Numbered from the stretch's first letter, positions 7,659-16,288 are shown. The stretch is DNA of 36,808 bases from Halomonas sp. (GCF_007625055.1 NZ_VMQS01000013.1:9267-46074), one strand, 5' to 3'. Numbers and translations are program-made. Notes: generated from the letters alone by a model not told the origin.

Positions 7659-8395
7659 TACTCAATAATGTCACCGCGTAGATACGCCTGCGCGCCGGGT
7701 GAGGCAGGCTGTTCAAAAAAGCGCTGGGCAACCGTATGCTCAAGCACCTGGCCACCCGCCATAAACAGGACATCGGCGGCAAGCCGCCGTGCCTGATGAA
7801 TATCATGGGTGGTCATCACCACGCGTGTGCCCTGGCGCTGAAAAGCGGACACGGCTTCCTCCACTGCCTTGATAGCGGCAGGATCAAGAGCGGAGGTCGG
7901 CTCATCCAGAAACAGTACCTGAGGGGCCAGCACCCAGGCACGCGCCAGAGCCAGACGCTGCTGCTCACCGCCGGAAAGTACCCTGGCTGGCGTCTCCGCA
8001 CTGGCTGCCAGGCCGAAGCGCGTCAGCGCCGCATGTGCCATTTCACGGCGCTGGCGGCGCGGTGTCTTGTTAACCGCCAGCGCATGCATCAGGTTGGCAA
8101 TGGCCGAGCGGCGTAGCATGACGGGCTGCTGGAAAACCATGGCCTGGCGCGGGCGCTGCGGCAACCAGTGAACGCGTCCGGACGCAGGCGTCAGCAAGCC
8201 GTGGGCCAGGCGCAGTAACAAACTTTTGCCCGCACCGTTGGGGCCCATCACCAGGGTCGGGCCAGCCCCCTGAAGCGTAAACGAGCAGGGGCCCAACAGG
8301 TGTTTACCCTGATAACTGAATGTGACCCGGTCAAATATCAATGACGCTCGTGGGCACACGTCAACATGGGTATCCAGTGGCTGTAAAACGGTCAT
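7658..8395 (-). CDS. tupC: Tungstate ABC transporter ATP-binding protein
   Basis: A 245-residue ABC ATPase that powers oxyanion import at the inner membrane. Walker A is GPNGAGKS, the Q-loop is in MVFQQPV, the signature LSGGEQQRLALARA, and Walker B VLFLDEPTSALD, followed by the H-loop in MTTHD. The ATG at 8395 is chosen because GGAGG lies about 8 bases upstream and the codon overlaps the permease stop as ATGA; a GTG at 8416 would precede that SD. The stop overlaps the tupA start. Confidence 0.93.
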   Translation of the reverse strand: MTVLQPLDTHVDVCPRASLIFDRVTFSYQGKHLLGPCSFTLQGAGPTLVMGPNGAGKSLLLRLAHGLLTPASGRVHWLPQRPRQAMVFQQPVMLRRSAIANLMHALAVNKTPRRQRREMAHAALTRFGLAASAETPARVLSGGEQQRLALARAWVLAPQVLFLDEPTSALDPAAIKAVEEAVSAFQRQGTRVVMTTHDIHQARRLAADVLFMAGGQVLEHTVAQRFFEQPASPGAQAYLRGDIIE

Positions 8396-9096
8396 CCGGT
8401 TCGCCTCCGCGCCCACTCACCGACGAGATAGGCCGCCGCATTGATCATCAACACCAGAGTTAACAGCACGATCCCCAAGCCGAGCGCCAGCGGAAGGTTG
8501 CCCTTGCTGGTTTCAAGCACAATGGAGGTGGTCATGACTCGGGTCACTCCGTCTATATTGCCGCCCACCATCATGACCGCGCCGACTTCCGCGCTGGCCC
8601 GCCCGAATCCGGCCAACAGCACGGTAAGCAACGCAAAGCGCGCATCCCACAGCAGGGTCGGCATCATGCGCAGGCGTGACATACCCAGCGACACAAACTG
8701 TTCCTGATACTCAGCCAGCAGTTCTTCAACCTTCTGACGCGACAGCGCCGCCAGGATCGGCAGTACCAGCACCACCTGGGCAATCACCATGGCGCTCGGG
8801 GTAAACAGCAGCCCCCACTCGCCCAACGGGCCGGCGCGGGATAGCAGCAGGTACACGGCAAGGCCGGCTACCACGGGCGGCAAACCCATCAAGGCATTCA
8901 GCGCCACCACCATCAGGCCGCGGCCGGGAAACCGCCATAGTGCCACCGCCGCCCCCATGGGGAAACCGATCACCGCCGCCAGGCATACCGCCAGGAGCGA
9001 TACCTGCAAGGAAAGCAGCACGATATCGACCAGCGCCGCATCCAGGTTGATCAACAGGGATAGTGCCACACTAAGGGCATTGGAATCTGCAGCCAT
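8392..9096 (-). CDS. tupB: Tungstate ABC transporter permease
   Basis: A 234-residue inner-membrane permease with about five or six hydrophobic segments. The coupling region EEYQEQFVSLGMSRLRMMPTLLWDARF resembles the EAA loop of oxyanion permeases, and GFGRASAEVGAVMMVGGNI is the characteristic TupB/WtpB block. It is the first gene of the tup operon, with the SD AGGAG 8 bases upstream, and overlaps the ATPase gene by four bases. The 93-bp divergent spacer with the EamA gene contains a small dyad (9118-9128). Confidence 0.93.
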   Translation of the reverse strand: MAADSNALSVALSLLINLDAALVDIVLLSLQVSLLAVCLAAVIGFPMGAAVALWRFPGRGLMVVALNALMGLPPVVAGLAVYLLLSRAGPLGEWGLLFTPSAMVIAQVVLVLPILAALSRQKVEELLAEYQEQFVSLGMSRLRMMPTLLWDARFALLTVLLAGFGRASAEVGAVMMVGGNIDGVTRVMTTSIVLETSKGNLPLALGLGIVLLTLVLMINAAAYLVGEWARRRTG

Positions 9097-9117
9097 TCAA
9101 TTCTCCTATCATAGGCT

Positions 9118-9128
9118 GCATAGTATGC
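9118..9128. promoter_or_regulatory. 11-bp dyad between tupB and the EamA gene
   Basis: The sequence gcatagtatgc is a perfect 5-base-arm palindrome 22 bases upstream of the tupB start. It could be part of an operator for an oxyanion-responsive regulator, but it does not match the E. coli ModE consensus that I recall. Confidence 0.3.
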
Positions 9129-9189
9129 TTGATCTGGCTGACTTTCACTTTGCTGTGCTTATTATCCTGCTCAGGTTGGATCAAACATT

Positions 9190-10110
9190 ATGTCCTCCGC
9201 CGCATCATCTGACGTTCTGCCCCGCCACCTGGCCATCCCCTTGATCATGTCGGTCGCTACCCTGTTTGCCGCCAACCATGTCGCGGCACGGCTGGCATTT
9301 GATAATGGCACGGGCCTGTTGCTTGCGGTATTGATGCGCTCAGGAGTGGCCTGCCTGATCCTGCTGGCGCTTTTGATGATGCAGAAAAAGCGTTTCTGGC
9401 TGCCACCCGGCACCTGGCCATGGCAGCTTGCCGCAGGCGTGCTGATTGCCATTCAAAGCGTCTGCCTCTATTCAGCGGTTGCCCGCCTGCCCGTGGTCAT
9501 CGCCCTGCTGCTGGTGAACACCTTTCCCCTCCAGCTGGCGCTATTGACCTGGGCGCTGGGTGGGCCACGGCCTTCACTGCGCAGCTGCCTGATCATGGGC
9601 ACCATCCTGATCGGGCTCCTTGTGGTGCTTGATATTCCTGCCTGGCTGGCCAATGCGGCGGCCATGGGGCCTGAATGGCTGACAGGTATTGGCTTTGGAT
9701 TGGCCGCCGCCTTCGCCCTGGCCAGCACCCTATGGATTACCGAACACCGGCTGGCCAGGGTGGGCAGTACCCTACGCAGCTGGCTGACCATGCAGACGGT
9801 GTTTATTGCCATGATCCTGGGTGGGCTGCTGGGCGCGATGCCCGGCGGCATGAACCTGCCGGACAACACCACCGGCTGGACAGGGCTGATGCTGCTGGCA
9901 GTGTTGTACGGCAGCGCGTTTTCCATCCTGTTTATCAGTGTCCCGCGCCTGGATATGGCGAGAAACGCACCGGTCATGAATTTCGAACCGGTGGCGTCTC
10001 TACTGCTGGGTTATCTCTTTCTGGGGCAGATGCTGACCCCTGGCCAGCTGGTAGGCGGCGCCGTGGTCATCGGTGGGATTATCGTGCTGGGGTTGTCACG
10101 CGCGCGCTGA
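9190..10110 (+). CDS. EamA-family (DMT superfamily) transporter
   Basis: A 306-residue integral membrane protein with about ten hydrophobic segments in two repeats, the layout of EamA drug/metabolite transporters. The second repeat ends with MNFEPVASLLLGYLFLGQ followed by a last helix, a typical EamA signature. Such proteins usually export amino acids or metabolites; the substrate is not readable. It is divergent from the tup operon and convergent with tenA. The ribosome site (GGTTGGA) is mediocre. No clear terminator is seen in the 110 bp after the stop. Confidence 0.92.
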   Translation: MSSAASSDVLPRHLAIPLIMSVATLFAANHVAARLAFDNGTGLLLAVLMRSGVACLILLALLMMQKKRFWLPPGTWPWQLAAGVLIAIQSVCLYSAVARLPVVIALLLVNTFPLQLALLTWALGGPRPSLRSCLIMGTILIGLLVVLDIPAWLANAAAMGPEWLTGIGFGLAAAFALASTLWITEHRLARVGSTLRSWLTMQTVFIAMILGGLLGAMPGGMNLPDNTTGWTGLMLLAVLYGSAFSILFISVPRLDMARNAPVMNFEPVASLLLGYLFLGQMLTPGQLVGGAVVIGGIIVLGLSRAR

Positions 10111-10220
10111 CCAACAACCGGCTTGCGCAGTGCTTACCGATTGAACGGGTGGGAGCAGAAGTGCGCCACCTTGGCAGAATCCTTGGGCAGGATTTCGTCG
10201 TGATGTCTGGCTTCGCGGGG

Positions 10221-10889
10221 TTAATGAGCAAGATCCAGCCCCATCTGCCAGAAGTCGATTTCCAGGCGAGTGGCATCGTGGAAGATACGACTAAGCTCGG
10301 CAAAGCGGGCGGGGGTCACATCAGCCAGACGGGCGTTGAGCCATTCCAGCTCGGCCTGTCTGGCGGCCTGATACTCCTCGCTTGCGTACATGGCGATCCA
10401 GGCGTCATAGGGGTTTTTCGCACCACGCAGGGTAAAAGGCTGGGCATTCAGCCAGTTGGCAATGTCCCCATAGCCCACCAGGCAAGGGGCAAGTGCCACG
10501 TGCAGATCGAGCAGGTCACCGCGGTTGCCGGTATCCAGCACGTAGCGGGTATAGGCCAGGGTGGCGCGCGCTTCCGGCAGCTGGGCCAGCTCGTCTTCGG
10601 AAATGCCCCACTCCTGGCAAAAGCTCACGTGCAGGCCGAGTTCGACATCCACAATGGCTTTCAACCCTTCATGGGCCTGGCGCAGATCAGCCAGCGTCGG
10701 GCTTTTATAGGCGGCCAAGGCATAGGCGCGGGCAAAGTGAATCAGAAACAGGTAATCCTGTTTCAGATAGTGGCGAAACGCGGGTTCGGGAAGCGTGGCA
10801 ATGCCCAGTTGACGCACAAAATCATGCTCAATATAGGCGCGCCAGTCGGTGTGGCAACTAGTCGTCAGATCAGTAAAGCAATAACCCAT
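10221..10889 (-). CDS. tenA: TenA aminopyrimidine aminohydrolase / thiaminase II
   Basis: A 222-residue helical TenA-family protein that hydrolyses aminopyrimidine breakdown products of thiamine, so that the pyrimidine can be salvaged in the cytoplasm. The catalytic cysteine is in LAPCLVGYGD and the C-terminal glutamate in ATRLEIDFW. The ATG at 10889 has GGAGG four bases upstream; an in-frame start at 10931 would run through the regulatory leader and is rejected. A TPP riboswitch lies immediately upstream, which independently supports a thiamine role. It stands alone: no other thi gene is in the window. Confidence 0.95.
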   Translation of the reverse strand: MGYCFTDLTTSCHTDWRAYIEHDFVRQLGIATLPEPAFRHYLKQDYLFLIHFARAYALAAYKSPTLADLRQAHEGLKAIVDVELGLHVSFCQEWGISEDELAQLPEARATLAYTRYVLDTGNRGDLLDLHVALAPCLVGYGDIANWLNAQPFTLRGAKNPYDAWIAMYASEEYQAARQAELEWLNARLADVTPARFAELSRIFHDATRLEIDFWQMGLDLAH

Positions 10890-10893
10890 AAGG

Positions 10894-10917
10894 CCTCCAG
10901 AAATAAGGATCCGGAGG
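10894..10917 (-). promoter_or_regulatory. SD-sequestering hairpin of the tenA leader
   Basis: In the transcript CCUCCGG pairs with CUGGAGG (one G-U) around a 10-base loop, hiding the GGAGG ribosome site of tenA. Just upstream, UUACGCC can pair with GGCGUAG in the 3' part of the TPP aptamer, a plausible alternative fold when TPP is absent. This suggests translational control. Confidence 0.65.
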
Positions 10918-10983
10918 GTAGGCGTAAGCACAAGACCGAGAAAATGGCCCGGAAGGTGGCGTGAGGATAGCCGCGGCCATCGC

Positions 10984-11130
10984 TTGATCCCTACGCCGGT
11001 ACCCGCGCTGCGAACTTGTGTAAGCCGCAGCGCATTAGCCGGATCAGGTTCAGCGGGACCAGCGCTTTGGCAAATATCAGAAGGATACGCCCTGCGCTAT
11101 CTCAGCCGGATTCACCGGCACCCCGTCAAG
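10984..11130 (-). ncRNA. TPP (THI-element) riboswitch controlling tenA
   Basis: Read on the minus strand, the conserved blocks appear in order: GACGGGGTGCC (about 11128-11118), CTGAGA (11105-11100), GCTGAACCTGATCCGG (11054-11039), the GCTAATGC element, and the closing GGCGTAGGGATC (10997-10986). These are the THI-box hallmarks that bind the pyrimidine and pyrophosphate of TPP. The long variable helix GCGCTGCG...CGCAGCGC-like segment sits between the last two blocks. It ends about 95 bases before tenA, leaving room for the SD-sequestering expression platform. Confidence 0.95.
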
Positions 11131-11143
11131 CTGTTGAACAGGA

Positions 11144-11172
11144 AGTCTAGGAGGCATCACTGTGAGATGCAA
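11144..11172 (-). promoter_or_regulatory. Predicted sigma70 promoter of the TPP riboswitch-tenA transcript
   Basis: On the minus strand TTGCAT (11172-11167) and TAGACT (11149-11144) are separated by 17 bases, so transcription would start about 10 bases before the aptamer. The pair is reasonable but was chosen by eye. Confidence 0.5.
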
Positions 11173-11556
11173 GAAAGACACCCTAGAGGATCAGCTGGCT
11201 ATCGCTTATAGGCTTTTTCCATCTTCGGCTATGTAAACCATGATGACAAAATGGCGAGATCTCTGACGGGCCCTCGCTTCCTGAGCGATGATCGGGCATC
11301 ATTTGCGCAGTGCTGCTGATCAGCCGGCCTCAACGCTGTTTGCATCACCCGGCCTGAAAGTGTCACGCTGCAAGCCATTAGTGCCTTGTATGGCTTTGCA
11401 AGAAGGCATTCTGGCAGTCTTGGCTGAACAGTCGACGTGCATTCGCAAGCGTCGGGAAGTAAACTAGTGATGGCCTTGCGGCCTGTGCACTGGCACTCCG
11501 CTTCGGCTTGGGTGCCGCACGCGGCCAACAATAATCTCGATATTCGGAACGTTTCA
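11173..11556. other. Intergenic region between the tenA promoter and fabA
   Basis: About 380 bases with no supportable gene. An open frame continues upstream of fabA from 11437, but nothing in that extension resembles FabA. A small GGCC-TTGC-GGCC hairpin lies near 11472. I looked for FabR- or FadR-like operators and recognised none. The fabA promoter must lie here. Confidence 0.6.
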
Positions 11557-12072
11557 GTGACCAAGCAACACTCTTTTGATCGCGATGAACTGCTGGCCTG
11601 CTCACGCGGCGAGCTTTTTGGCCCGGGCAATGCCCAATTGCCAGCACCCAACATGCTGATGCTTGATCGCATTACCAGCATTACCGAAGACGGCGGTGAA
11701 AGTAATAAAGGTGAGCTTATTGCCGAACTGGACATCACCCCGGACCTGTGGTTTTTTGATTGCCACTTCCCGGGCGATCCGGTCATGCCTGGCTGCCTGG
11801 GTCTGGATGCCATGTGGCAACTGGTCGGCTTCTATCTCGGCTGGCTGGGTCACCCGGGTCGCGGGCGAGCCCTGGGCTGTGGTGACGTCAAATTCACCGG
11901 CCAGATTCTGCCCGGCGCTCAAAAGGTTACCTACAACATCAATATCAAGCGCATCATTACCCGTCGCCTGATACTGGGCATTGCCGACGGTACAGTGACC
12001 GTCGACGGGCGTGAAATCTATCAGGCAAACGACCTGCGCGTTGGCCTATTTACCTCCACTGCGAATTTTTAA
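11557..12072 (+). CDS. fabA: 3-hydroxydecanoyl-ACP dehydratase/isomerase
   Basis: A 171-residue FabA, which dehydrates 3-hydroxydecanoyl-ACP and isomerises the product to cis-3-decenoyl-ACP, the branch point to unsaturated fatty acids. The active-site residues fall at the E. coli positions: H70 in [10 protein letters not shown] and D84 in [10 protein letters not shown]. The GTG at 11557 is chosen because it gives the standard 171-residue length; a longer frame from 11437 adds about 40 unrelated residues. Its ribosome site is weak (CGGAAC). fabB follows after 12 bases, forming the classical fabAB operon. Confidence 0.95.
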   Translation: MTKQHSFDRDELLACSRGELFGPGNAQLPAPNMLMLDRITSITEDGGESNKGELIAELDITPDLWFFDCHFPGDPVMPGCLGLDAMWQLVGFYLGWLGHPGRGRALGCGDVKFTGQILPGAQKVTYNINIKRIITRRLILGIADGTVTVDGREIYQANDLRVGLFTSTANF

Positions 12073-12084
12073 CAGGAGGCTCCC

Positions 12085-13302
12085 ATGCGACGAGTGGTAG
12101 TCACCGGCCTGGGCATCGTGTCTTGTCTCGGCAATGATCAGCAACAGGTCCTGGATGCGCTCAAGAACGGGCGCAGTGGCATTAGCTTCAAGGAAGAGTA
12201 CGCCGAACGCGGCATGCGCAGTCATGTTGCCGGCAGCGTCGATATTGATCTGAATGAGTTGATTGACCGCAAACTGTTGCGCTTCATGGGCGACGCGGCC
12301 GCCTATGCCTATGTCTCCATGGCGCAAGCTATTGAAGACGCTGGCCTTTCGGAAGAACAGGTCTCCAACGAACGCACCGGCCTGATTGCCGGCTCGGGCG
12401 GTGCCTCCAGTGCCAATCAGGTAGAAGCGGCTGATGTACTGCGTGAGAAAGGCTTGCGCCGGGTCGGCCCCTATCGCGTGACCCGTACCATGGGCAGCAC
12501 GGTATCCGCCTGTCTGGCCACACCGTTCAAGATAAAGGGCGTCAACTATTCGATTTCCTCGGCCTGCGCCACCTCGGCTCACTGTATCGGCAGTGCCATG
12601 GAGCAGATCCAGCTGGGCAAGCAGGATGTTGTCTTTGCCGGCGGCGGCGAAGAGGAGCACTGGACGCTTACCTGCCTGTTCGATGCCATGGGTGCCCTGT
12701 CCACCCAATATAACGAGGCCCCTGAGAAAGCGTCGCGCCCCTACGACCAGGCGCGCGACGGCTTCGTGATTGCCGGCGGCGGCGGCATGCTGGTACTGGA
12801 AGAGCTTGAGCATGCCAAGGCGCGGGGGGCCCACATCTACGCCGAACTGGTGGGCTATGGCGCCACCTCCGATGGCTACGACATGGTCGCGCCTTCCGGC
12901 GAAGGCGCTGTGCGCTGCATGCAGCAGGCCCTGGATACTGTCGACGGCGACATTGATTACATCAACACTCACGGGACCTCAACGCCGGTGGGGGATGTCG
13001 CCGAGCTTCAGGCGGTGCGTGCGCTGTTCGGCGATACTACCCCGGCGATGAGCTCTACCAAGTCACTTACCGGCCATTCACTGGGGGCGACCGGGGTGCA
13101 GGAAGCCATCTACTCGCTGCTGATGATGAAGCATGACTTTGTCTCTGCGTCAGCGAACATTGACACGCTTGATGAACAGGCGGATGGGTTTGATATCGTC
13201 ACCCAGCGCCGGGATGGCGTTAACCTGCAGCGCGTGCTTTCCAACAGCTTCGGCTTTGGCGGCACCAATGCCTGCCTGGTGTTCCAGCGCTATGCCAGCT
13301 GA
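12085..13302 (+). CDS. fabB: Beta-ketoacyl-ACP synthase I
   Basis: A 405-residue condensing enzyme that elongates cis-3-decenoyl-ACP and other acyl-ACPs with malonyl-ACP. The catalytic triad is visible: C161 in [11 protein letters not shown], and histidines in [11 protein letters not shown] (about 297) and GHSLGATG (about 332). The length matches FabB. A strong SD (AGGAGG) lies upstream, 12 bases after the fabA stop. A 16-bp inverted repeat follows the gene. Confidence 0.97.
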   Translation: MRRVVVTGLGIVSCLGNDQQQVLDALKNGRSGISFKEEYAERGMRSHVAGSVDIDLNELIDRKLLRFMGDAAAYAYVSMAQAIEDAGLSEEQVSNERTGLIAGSGGASSANQVEAADVLREKGLRRVGPYRVTRTMGSTVSACLATPFKIKGVNYSISSACATSAHCIGSAMEQIQLGKQDVVFAGGGEEEHWTLTCLFDAMGALSTQYNEAPEKASRPYDQARDGFVIAGGGGMLVLEELEHAKARGAHIYAELVGYGATSDGYDMVAPSGEGAVRCMQQALDTVDGDIDYINTHGTSTPVGDVAELQAVRALFGDTTPAMSSTKSLTGHSLGATGVQEAIYSLLMMKHDFVSASANIDTLDEQADGFDIVTQRRDGVNLQRVLSNSFGFGGTNACLVFQRYAS

Positions 13303-13333
13303 TCGGCTATCGCATCCGACAATCCGGCACTGA

Positions 13334-13370
13334 CAGAACGGCGCCAACCCACAAGGTTGGCGCCGTTCTG
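13334..13370. terminator. Strong hairpin between fabB and the convergent acyltransferase gene
   Basis: A perfect 16-bp stem (CAGAACGGCGCCAACC and its complement) closes on a 5-base loop, 31 bases after fabB. No long T-run follows on either strand, but its strength and position between convergent genes suggest a bidirectional terminator or 3'-end stabiliser. Confidence 0.7.
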
Positions 13371-13397
13371 GTTCCAGAGCTTGCAGCCCGGTTGCGG

Positions 13398-14132
13398 TCA
13401 GGACACTTTAAGCGGACGCGGCACGTCTGAAATTTCCTGCAGCTGGGCTTCAATCCAGGTTTCCACTTCGGCATTCACGCTATCAGACGTTTTACCGTCC
13501 GTGGTGATCGGTGCGCCAATGCGTACGCGCAGAACGCCCGGGCGCTTGACCCAGTGACGCCCCGGCCAGCGCTCACCCGCGTTGTGCGCCACGGGCAGCA
13601 CCGGCACGCCGGCACGGCAGGCAATCACGCTGCCACTCTTGTTATAACGCTTGCGAACCCCGGGCTCCACCCGCGTGCCTTCAGGGAAAATCAGCACGGA
13701 TAGCCCACTCTGCAGCCGGATGACCCCTTGAGTGAGTACCTGCTTCATGGCACGGGCAGGCCGCGAACGGTCAAGCGCGATCGGATGGAGCAGCCTGAGC
13801 GCCCAGCCGAAAATCGGGAAACGCAGTAGCTCCTGCTTCAGCACCGTGCATACCGGCGGCTTCATGACCTGCAAAAACACCGTCTCCCACTCGCACTGAT
13901 GGTTGGCCTGTATCACGCAGGGGCCATCAGGCAGGTTGTCGCGCCCTTCAATTTCATAGCGCACGCCGCAGGCCACGCGAAACCAGACCATCAAAAAATG
14001 GTTGTAGAGGTTCAGCAGGCGATAGCGCCCGGCAAGCGGCAGGAAGGGTGCGACAGGCAAACACAGAAGGCCAATCAACAGCATGGCAGCAAAGTAGCCG
14101 ATATAAAAAATCACACTGCGCAGCACATTCAT
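13398..14132 (-). CDS. 1-acyl-sn-glycerol-3-phosphate acyltransferase (PlsC family)
   Basis: A 244-residue membrane acyltransferase with an N-terminal hydrophobic segment (about 7-33). Motif I is NHQCEWE (77-83), with glutamate where the usual motif NHx4D has aspartate, a variant I recall from some proteobacterial members. Motif III is FPEGTR (about 150). Such enzymes add the second acyl chain to lysophosphatidate at the inner membrane. The start overlaps the upstream SDR-like gene by four bases (ATGA), with GGAGGG about 10 bases before it, so the two are translationally coupled. It lies beside fabAB, on the opposite strand, which fits a lipid neighbourhood. Confidence 0.92.
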   Translation of the reverse strand: MNVLRSVIFYIGYFAAMLLIGLLCLPVAPFLPLAGRYRLLNLYNHFLMVWFRVACGVRYEIEGRDNLPDGPCVIQANHQCEWETVFLQVMKPPVCTVLKQELLRFPIFGWALRLLHPIALDRSRPARAMKQVLTQGVIRLQSGLSVLIFPEGTRVEPGVRKRYNKSGSVIACRAGVPVLPVAHNAGERWPGRHWVKRPGVLRVRIGAPITTDGKTSDSVNAEVETWIEAQLQEISDVPRPLKVS

Positions 14133-15022
14133 CGCGGGCGACCCTCCGCTGCGCGGGTATGGTCGTCATCGCGCATCATGCACCAGGCATCCAGCATGCG
14201 TCCGACTTCCAACCGCCAGGGCTTCTGGTGGACACCAAAGGTTTCCAGTACGCGCCGGCAGTTCAACACCCGGCGCAACTTGGCATCGTGATGGTGTTTC
14301 TGTGCCTGTACTTCGCCAAGCGCCACCTCTTCACCGCGCCCTTCCAGGCGGGTCCCCAGCTGGGTACGCACCATGGAGGTAAAGGTGAAGGCACTGACCG
14401 GCTCCGTGCCCGCCAGATGATAGGCCCCCCAGGCTTGTACCCCACAGCCAAGCTGCTGGAGCATGCCCACCAGCGCCAGCGCCACGGCATCGGTACTGGT
14501 GGGGCAGAAAATCACATCCTCGGCGGCGCTGACATTCTCCCCGATGACCAGGCTGTCGATTACCTCGTTCAGCCAGGCATGGCTGCCTTCCAACGCAAAC
14601 AGTGGCCCCAGGCGCACAATCAGGTGCTGGGCATATTCAGCGCGAATACGATCCCCGGTCCTGACCAGGCGGCGCAGGCTTTCATCTCTGGGTGCCGGCA
14701 CCAGGTGCTCGTCAATCGGTACCTCAAACCCCTCCTCATAGAGCTGATCAGAGACGCACCACACCAGCGTTGTCTGATGAGCCTTGCAGGCATCCAGGCA
14801 GGCATCCACCGCATCAGCATGGGCGGTCACCTCGGCAGGCACCATGTTCAGAGGATGCGCCAAGGGCGGGATAATCACGGCATCGGGCGATACTTCCGCC
14901 ACCCGCTTGGCACTCAGCGCCGTTCCTGCTTCTATTACCAACTCGGTATCCGAGCGGCGGCAGGCTTCCCGCGCCAGCGCCAGGCTCAGACAGTGTCCCG
15001 CATCCAGAATCAGCAGCTTCAC
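14129..15022 (-). CDS. RmlD-like NAD(P)-binding protein, degenerate SDR
   Basis: A 297-residue protein resembling the RmlD/NAD-dependent epimerase group: a first beta strand MKLLILDAG, the segment LVWCVSDQLYEEGFEVPIDEH (like the RmlD STDYVFDG region) and LIVRLGPLF. Two key features are missing: the glycine-rich dinucleotide loop is reduced to DAGHCLS, and no YxxxK catalytic pair can be seen where it should follow (RDESLRRLVRTGDR). It may be a pseudoenzyme or bind another ligand. The GTG start has GGGAGAGG five bases upstream. It overlaps the acyltransferase gene by ATGA, so the two are probably functionally linked. Confidence 0.8.
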   Translation of the reverse strand: MKLLILDAGHCLSLALAREACRRSDTELVIEAGTALSAKRVAEVSPDAVIIPPLAHPLNMVPAEVTAHADAVDACLDACKAHQTTLVWCVSDQLYEEGFEVPIDEHLVPAPRDESLRRLVRTGDRIRAEYAQHLIVRLGPLFALEGSHAWLNEVIDSLVIGENVSAAEDVIFCPTSTDAVALALVGMLQQLGCGVQAWGAYHLAGTEPVSAFTFTSMVRTQLGTRLEGRGEEVALGEVQAQKHHHDAKLRRVLNCRRVLETFGVHQKPWRLEVGRMLDAWCMMRDDDHTRAAEGRPR

Positions 15023-15178
15023 GAAAGCCTCTCCCTTTGGGCGTGTTGATCACCACGCTGTATCCGATAGTGTTTGTAGACGACCATTCTAAACCCTAAC
15101 GGACAAATCGGCACATGCCGTGTGATCACCGCCATGCTGCAAGGCAAGGCTGACGCGCGGCGCACGCCTTTCAGCGGC

Positions 15179-16225
15179 TCAGGTACCCAGCCCTGCCAAC
15201 ACCACCACACCCAATACAAGGCCCAGTAAAAGCAGGGTTTCCAGCACCATCAGGATCACCGGTTTCCACCCCACCACGGCCAGCTTCTGGAAGGAGGTCT
15301 TGATGCCCAGGGCGGCAATGGCCGTTACCAGGCACCCGCGGGACAGCGTCGACATGCCCTCGCTGACTGCCTCGGGAATCAGCCCCAGGCTATTGATCAC
15401 CACCAGCACCACAAAACCGACCAGGAAACCGGGCAGCATGGGCACCCTGGTCGCCCCGCCCTGTACCTGGCGCGAGGCGCGAAAAAGCCATATAAACGCC
15501 ATGACCGCGGGGACCAGCATGGCCACCCGCACCAGCTTGACGAGCGTTGAGGTATCACCAGTCTGCTCGGAAATCATATACCCGGCGCCCACCACCTGAG
15601 CAACATCGTGAATGGTAGCGCCCAGAAAAATACCGGCCTGGGGGTTGGCCAATGACAGCCCACCGGCAATCAGGGGGTAAATCACCATGGCCAGCGTTGA
15701 CAGGGTGGTGACCCCCACCACGGTAAGAATGGTATTGCGCTCAGTGTTCGCGTCGCGCGGCATCACCGCCGACAGCGCCAGCGCCGCCGAGGCACCACAG
15801 ATGCCCACCGCACCGCCGGTTAACAGCCCCAGCTCACGCGAAAGCCCCAGCATCCTTGCCATCACGGCACCGGCCAGAATTACACAGGCCACCGTGGCAA
15901 CCACCATCAGCACGGGACCGATGCCCAGCGCGCCCACCTGCTCGAACGTCATACGCGCCCCTAGCAAGGCCACCCCCAGGCGCAACACACTACGTGCGGC
16001 AAATTCAATGCCCGCCTGGCAGCGCCCCTCCTCGCTCAGAAAGTGCAACGACATCCCCAAAAGCAGCGCATAAAGCAGCGTCGGACCACCGTAATGATCG
16101 GCAATGAAGGTGGTCGCCAGCGCAATGGTCACGCACACCAGCAAGCCCCGGCCAATCGTGCGGTAATGGCCGGCGCGCTGAATCAACCCGGCCTTTCCGG
16201 GCACGGGCAACCTGGGTGGCTTCAT
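15179..16225 (-). CDS. YeiH/UPF0324-family putative sulfate exporter
   Basis: A 348-residue inner-membrane protein with about ten hydrophobic segments. The blocks ALLGARMTFEQ, GGAVGICGASAALALS, TTLSTLAMVIYP and GATIHDVAQVVGAGY are characteristic of the YeiH family, described as putative sulfate or anion exporters. The ATG at 16225 has GGGAGAG about 8 bases upstream; the longer frame from 16372 adds a non-hydrophobic stretch without support. A perfect hairpin lies 41 bases upstream. No YeiE-type regulator is adjacent. Confidence 0.9.
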   Translation of the reverse strand: MKPPRLPVPGKAGLIQRAGHYRTIGRGLLVCVTIALATTFIADHYGGPTLLYALLLGMSLHFLSEEGRCQAGIEFAARSVLRLGVALLGARMTFEQVGALGIGPVLMVVATVACVILAGAVMARMLGLSRELGLLTGGAVGICGASAALALSAVMPRDANTERNTILTVVGVTTLSTLAMVIYPLIAGGLSLANPQAGIFLGATIHDVAQVVGAGYMISEQTGDTSTLVKLVRVAMLVPAVMAFIWLFRASRQVQGGATRVPMLPGFLVGFVVLVVINSLGLIPEAVSEGMSTLSRGCLVTAIAALGIKTSFQKLAVVGWKPVILMVLETLLLLGLVLGVVVLAGLGT

Positions 16226-16265
16226 TTGCCAGCTCTCCCTATTGTGGTATGCAGAGGTGTATGAC

Positions 16266-16288
16266 GGTTGCCCAGCGGGTGGGCAACC
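16266..16288 (-). promoter_or_regulatory. Perfect hairpin or operator upstream of the YeiH-family gene
   Basis: GGTTGCCCA and its exact complement flank a 5-base loop, 41 bases before the start codon. It could be a leader hairpin or a regulator binding site. Confidence 0.45.

Noticed and set aside
9675..10964. A 429-codon plus-strand open frame across the end of the EamA gene and all of tenA.
   Set aside because: It is out of frame with EamA, antisense to tenA and its riboswitch region, and its translation looks like no protein family.
11437..11556. An N-terminal extension of FabA.
   Set aside because: The GTG at 11557 gives the exact standard length and puts H70 and D84 at E. coli positions; the extension has no family similarity.
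12046..12972. A 308-codon minus-strand open frame.
   Set aside because: It is antisense to fabB, whose catalytic residues are intact.
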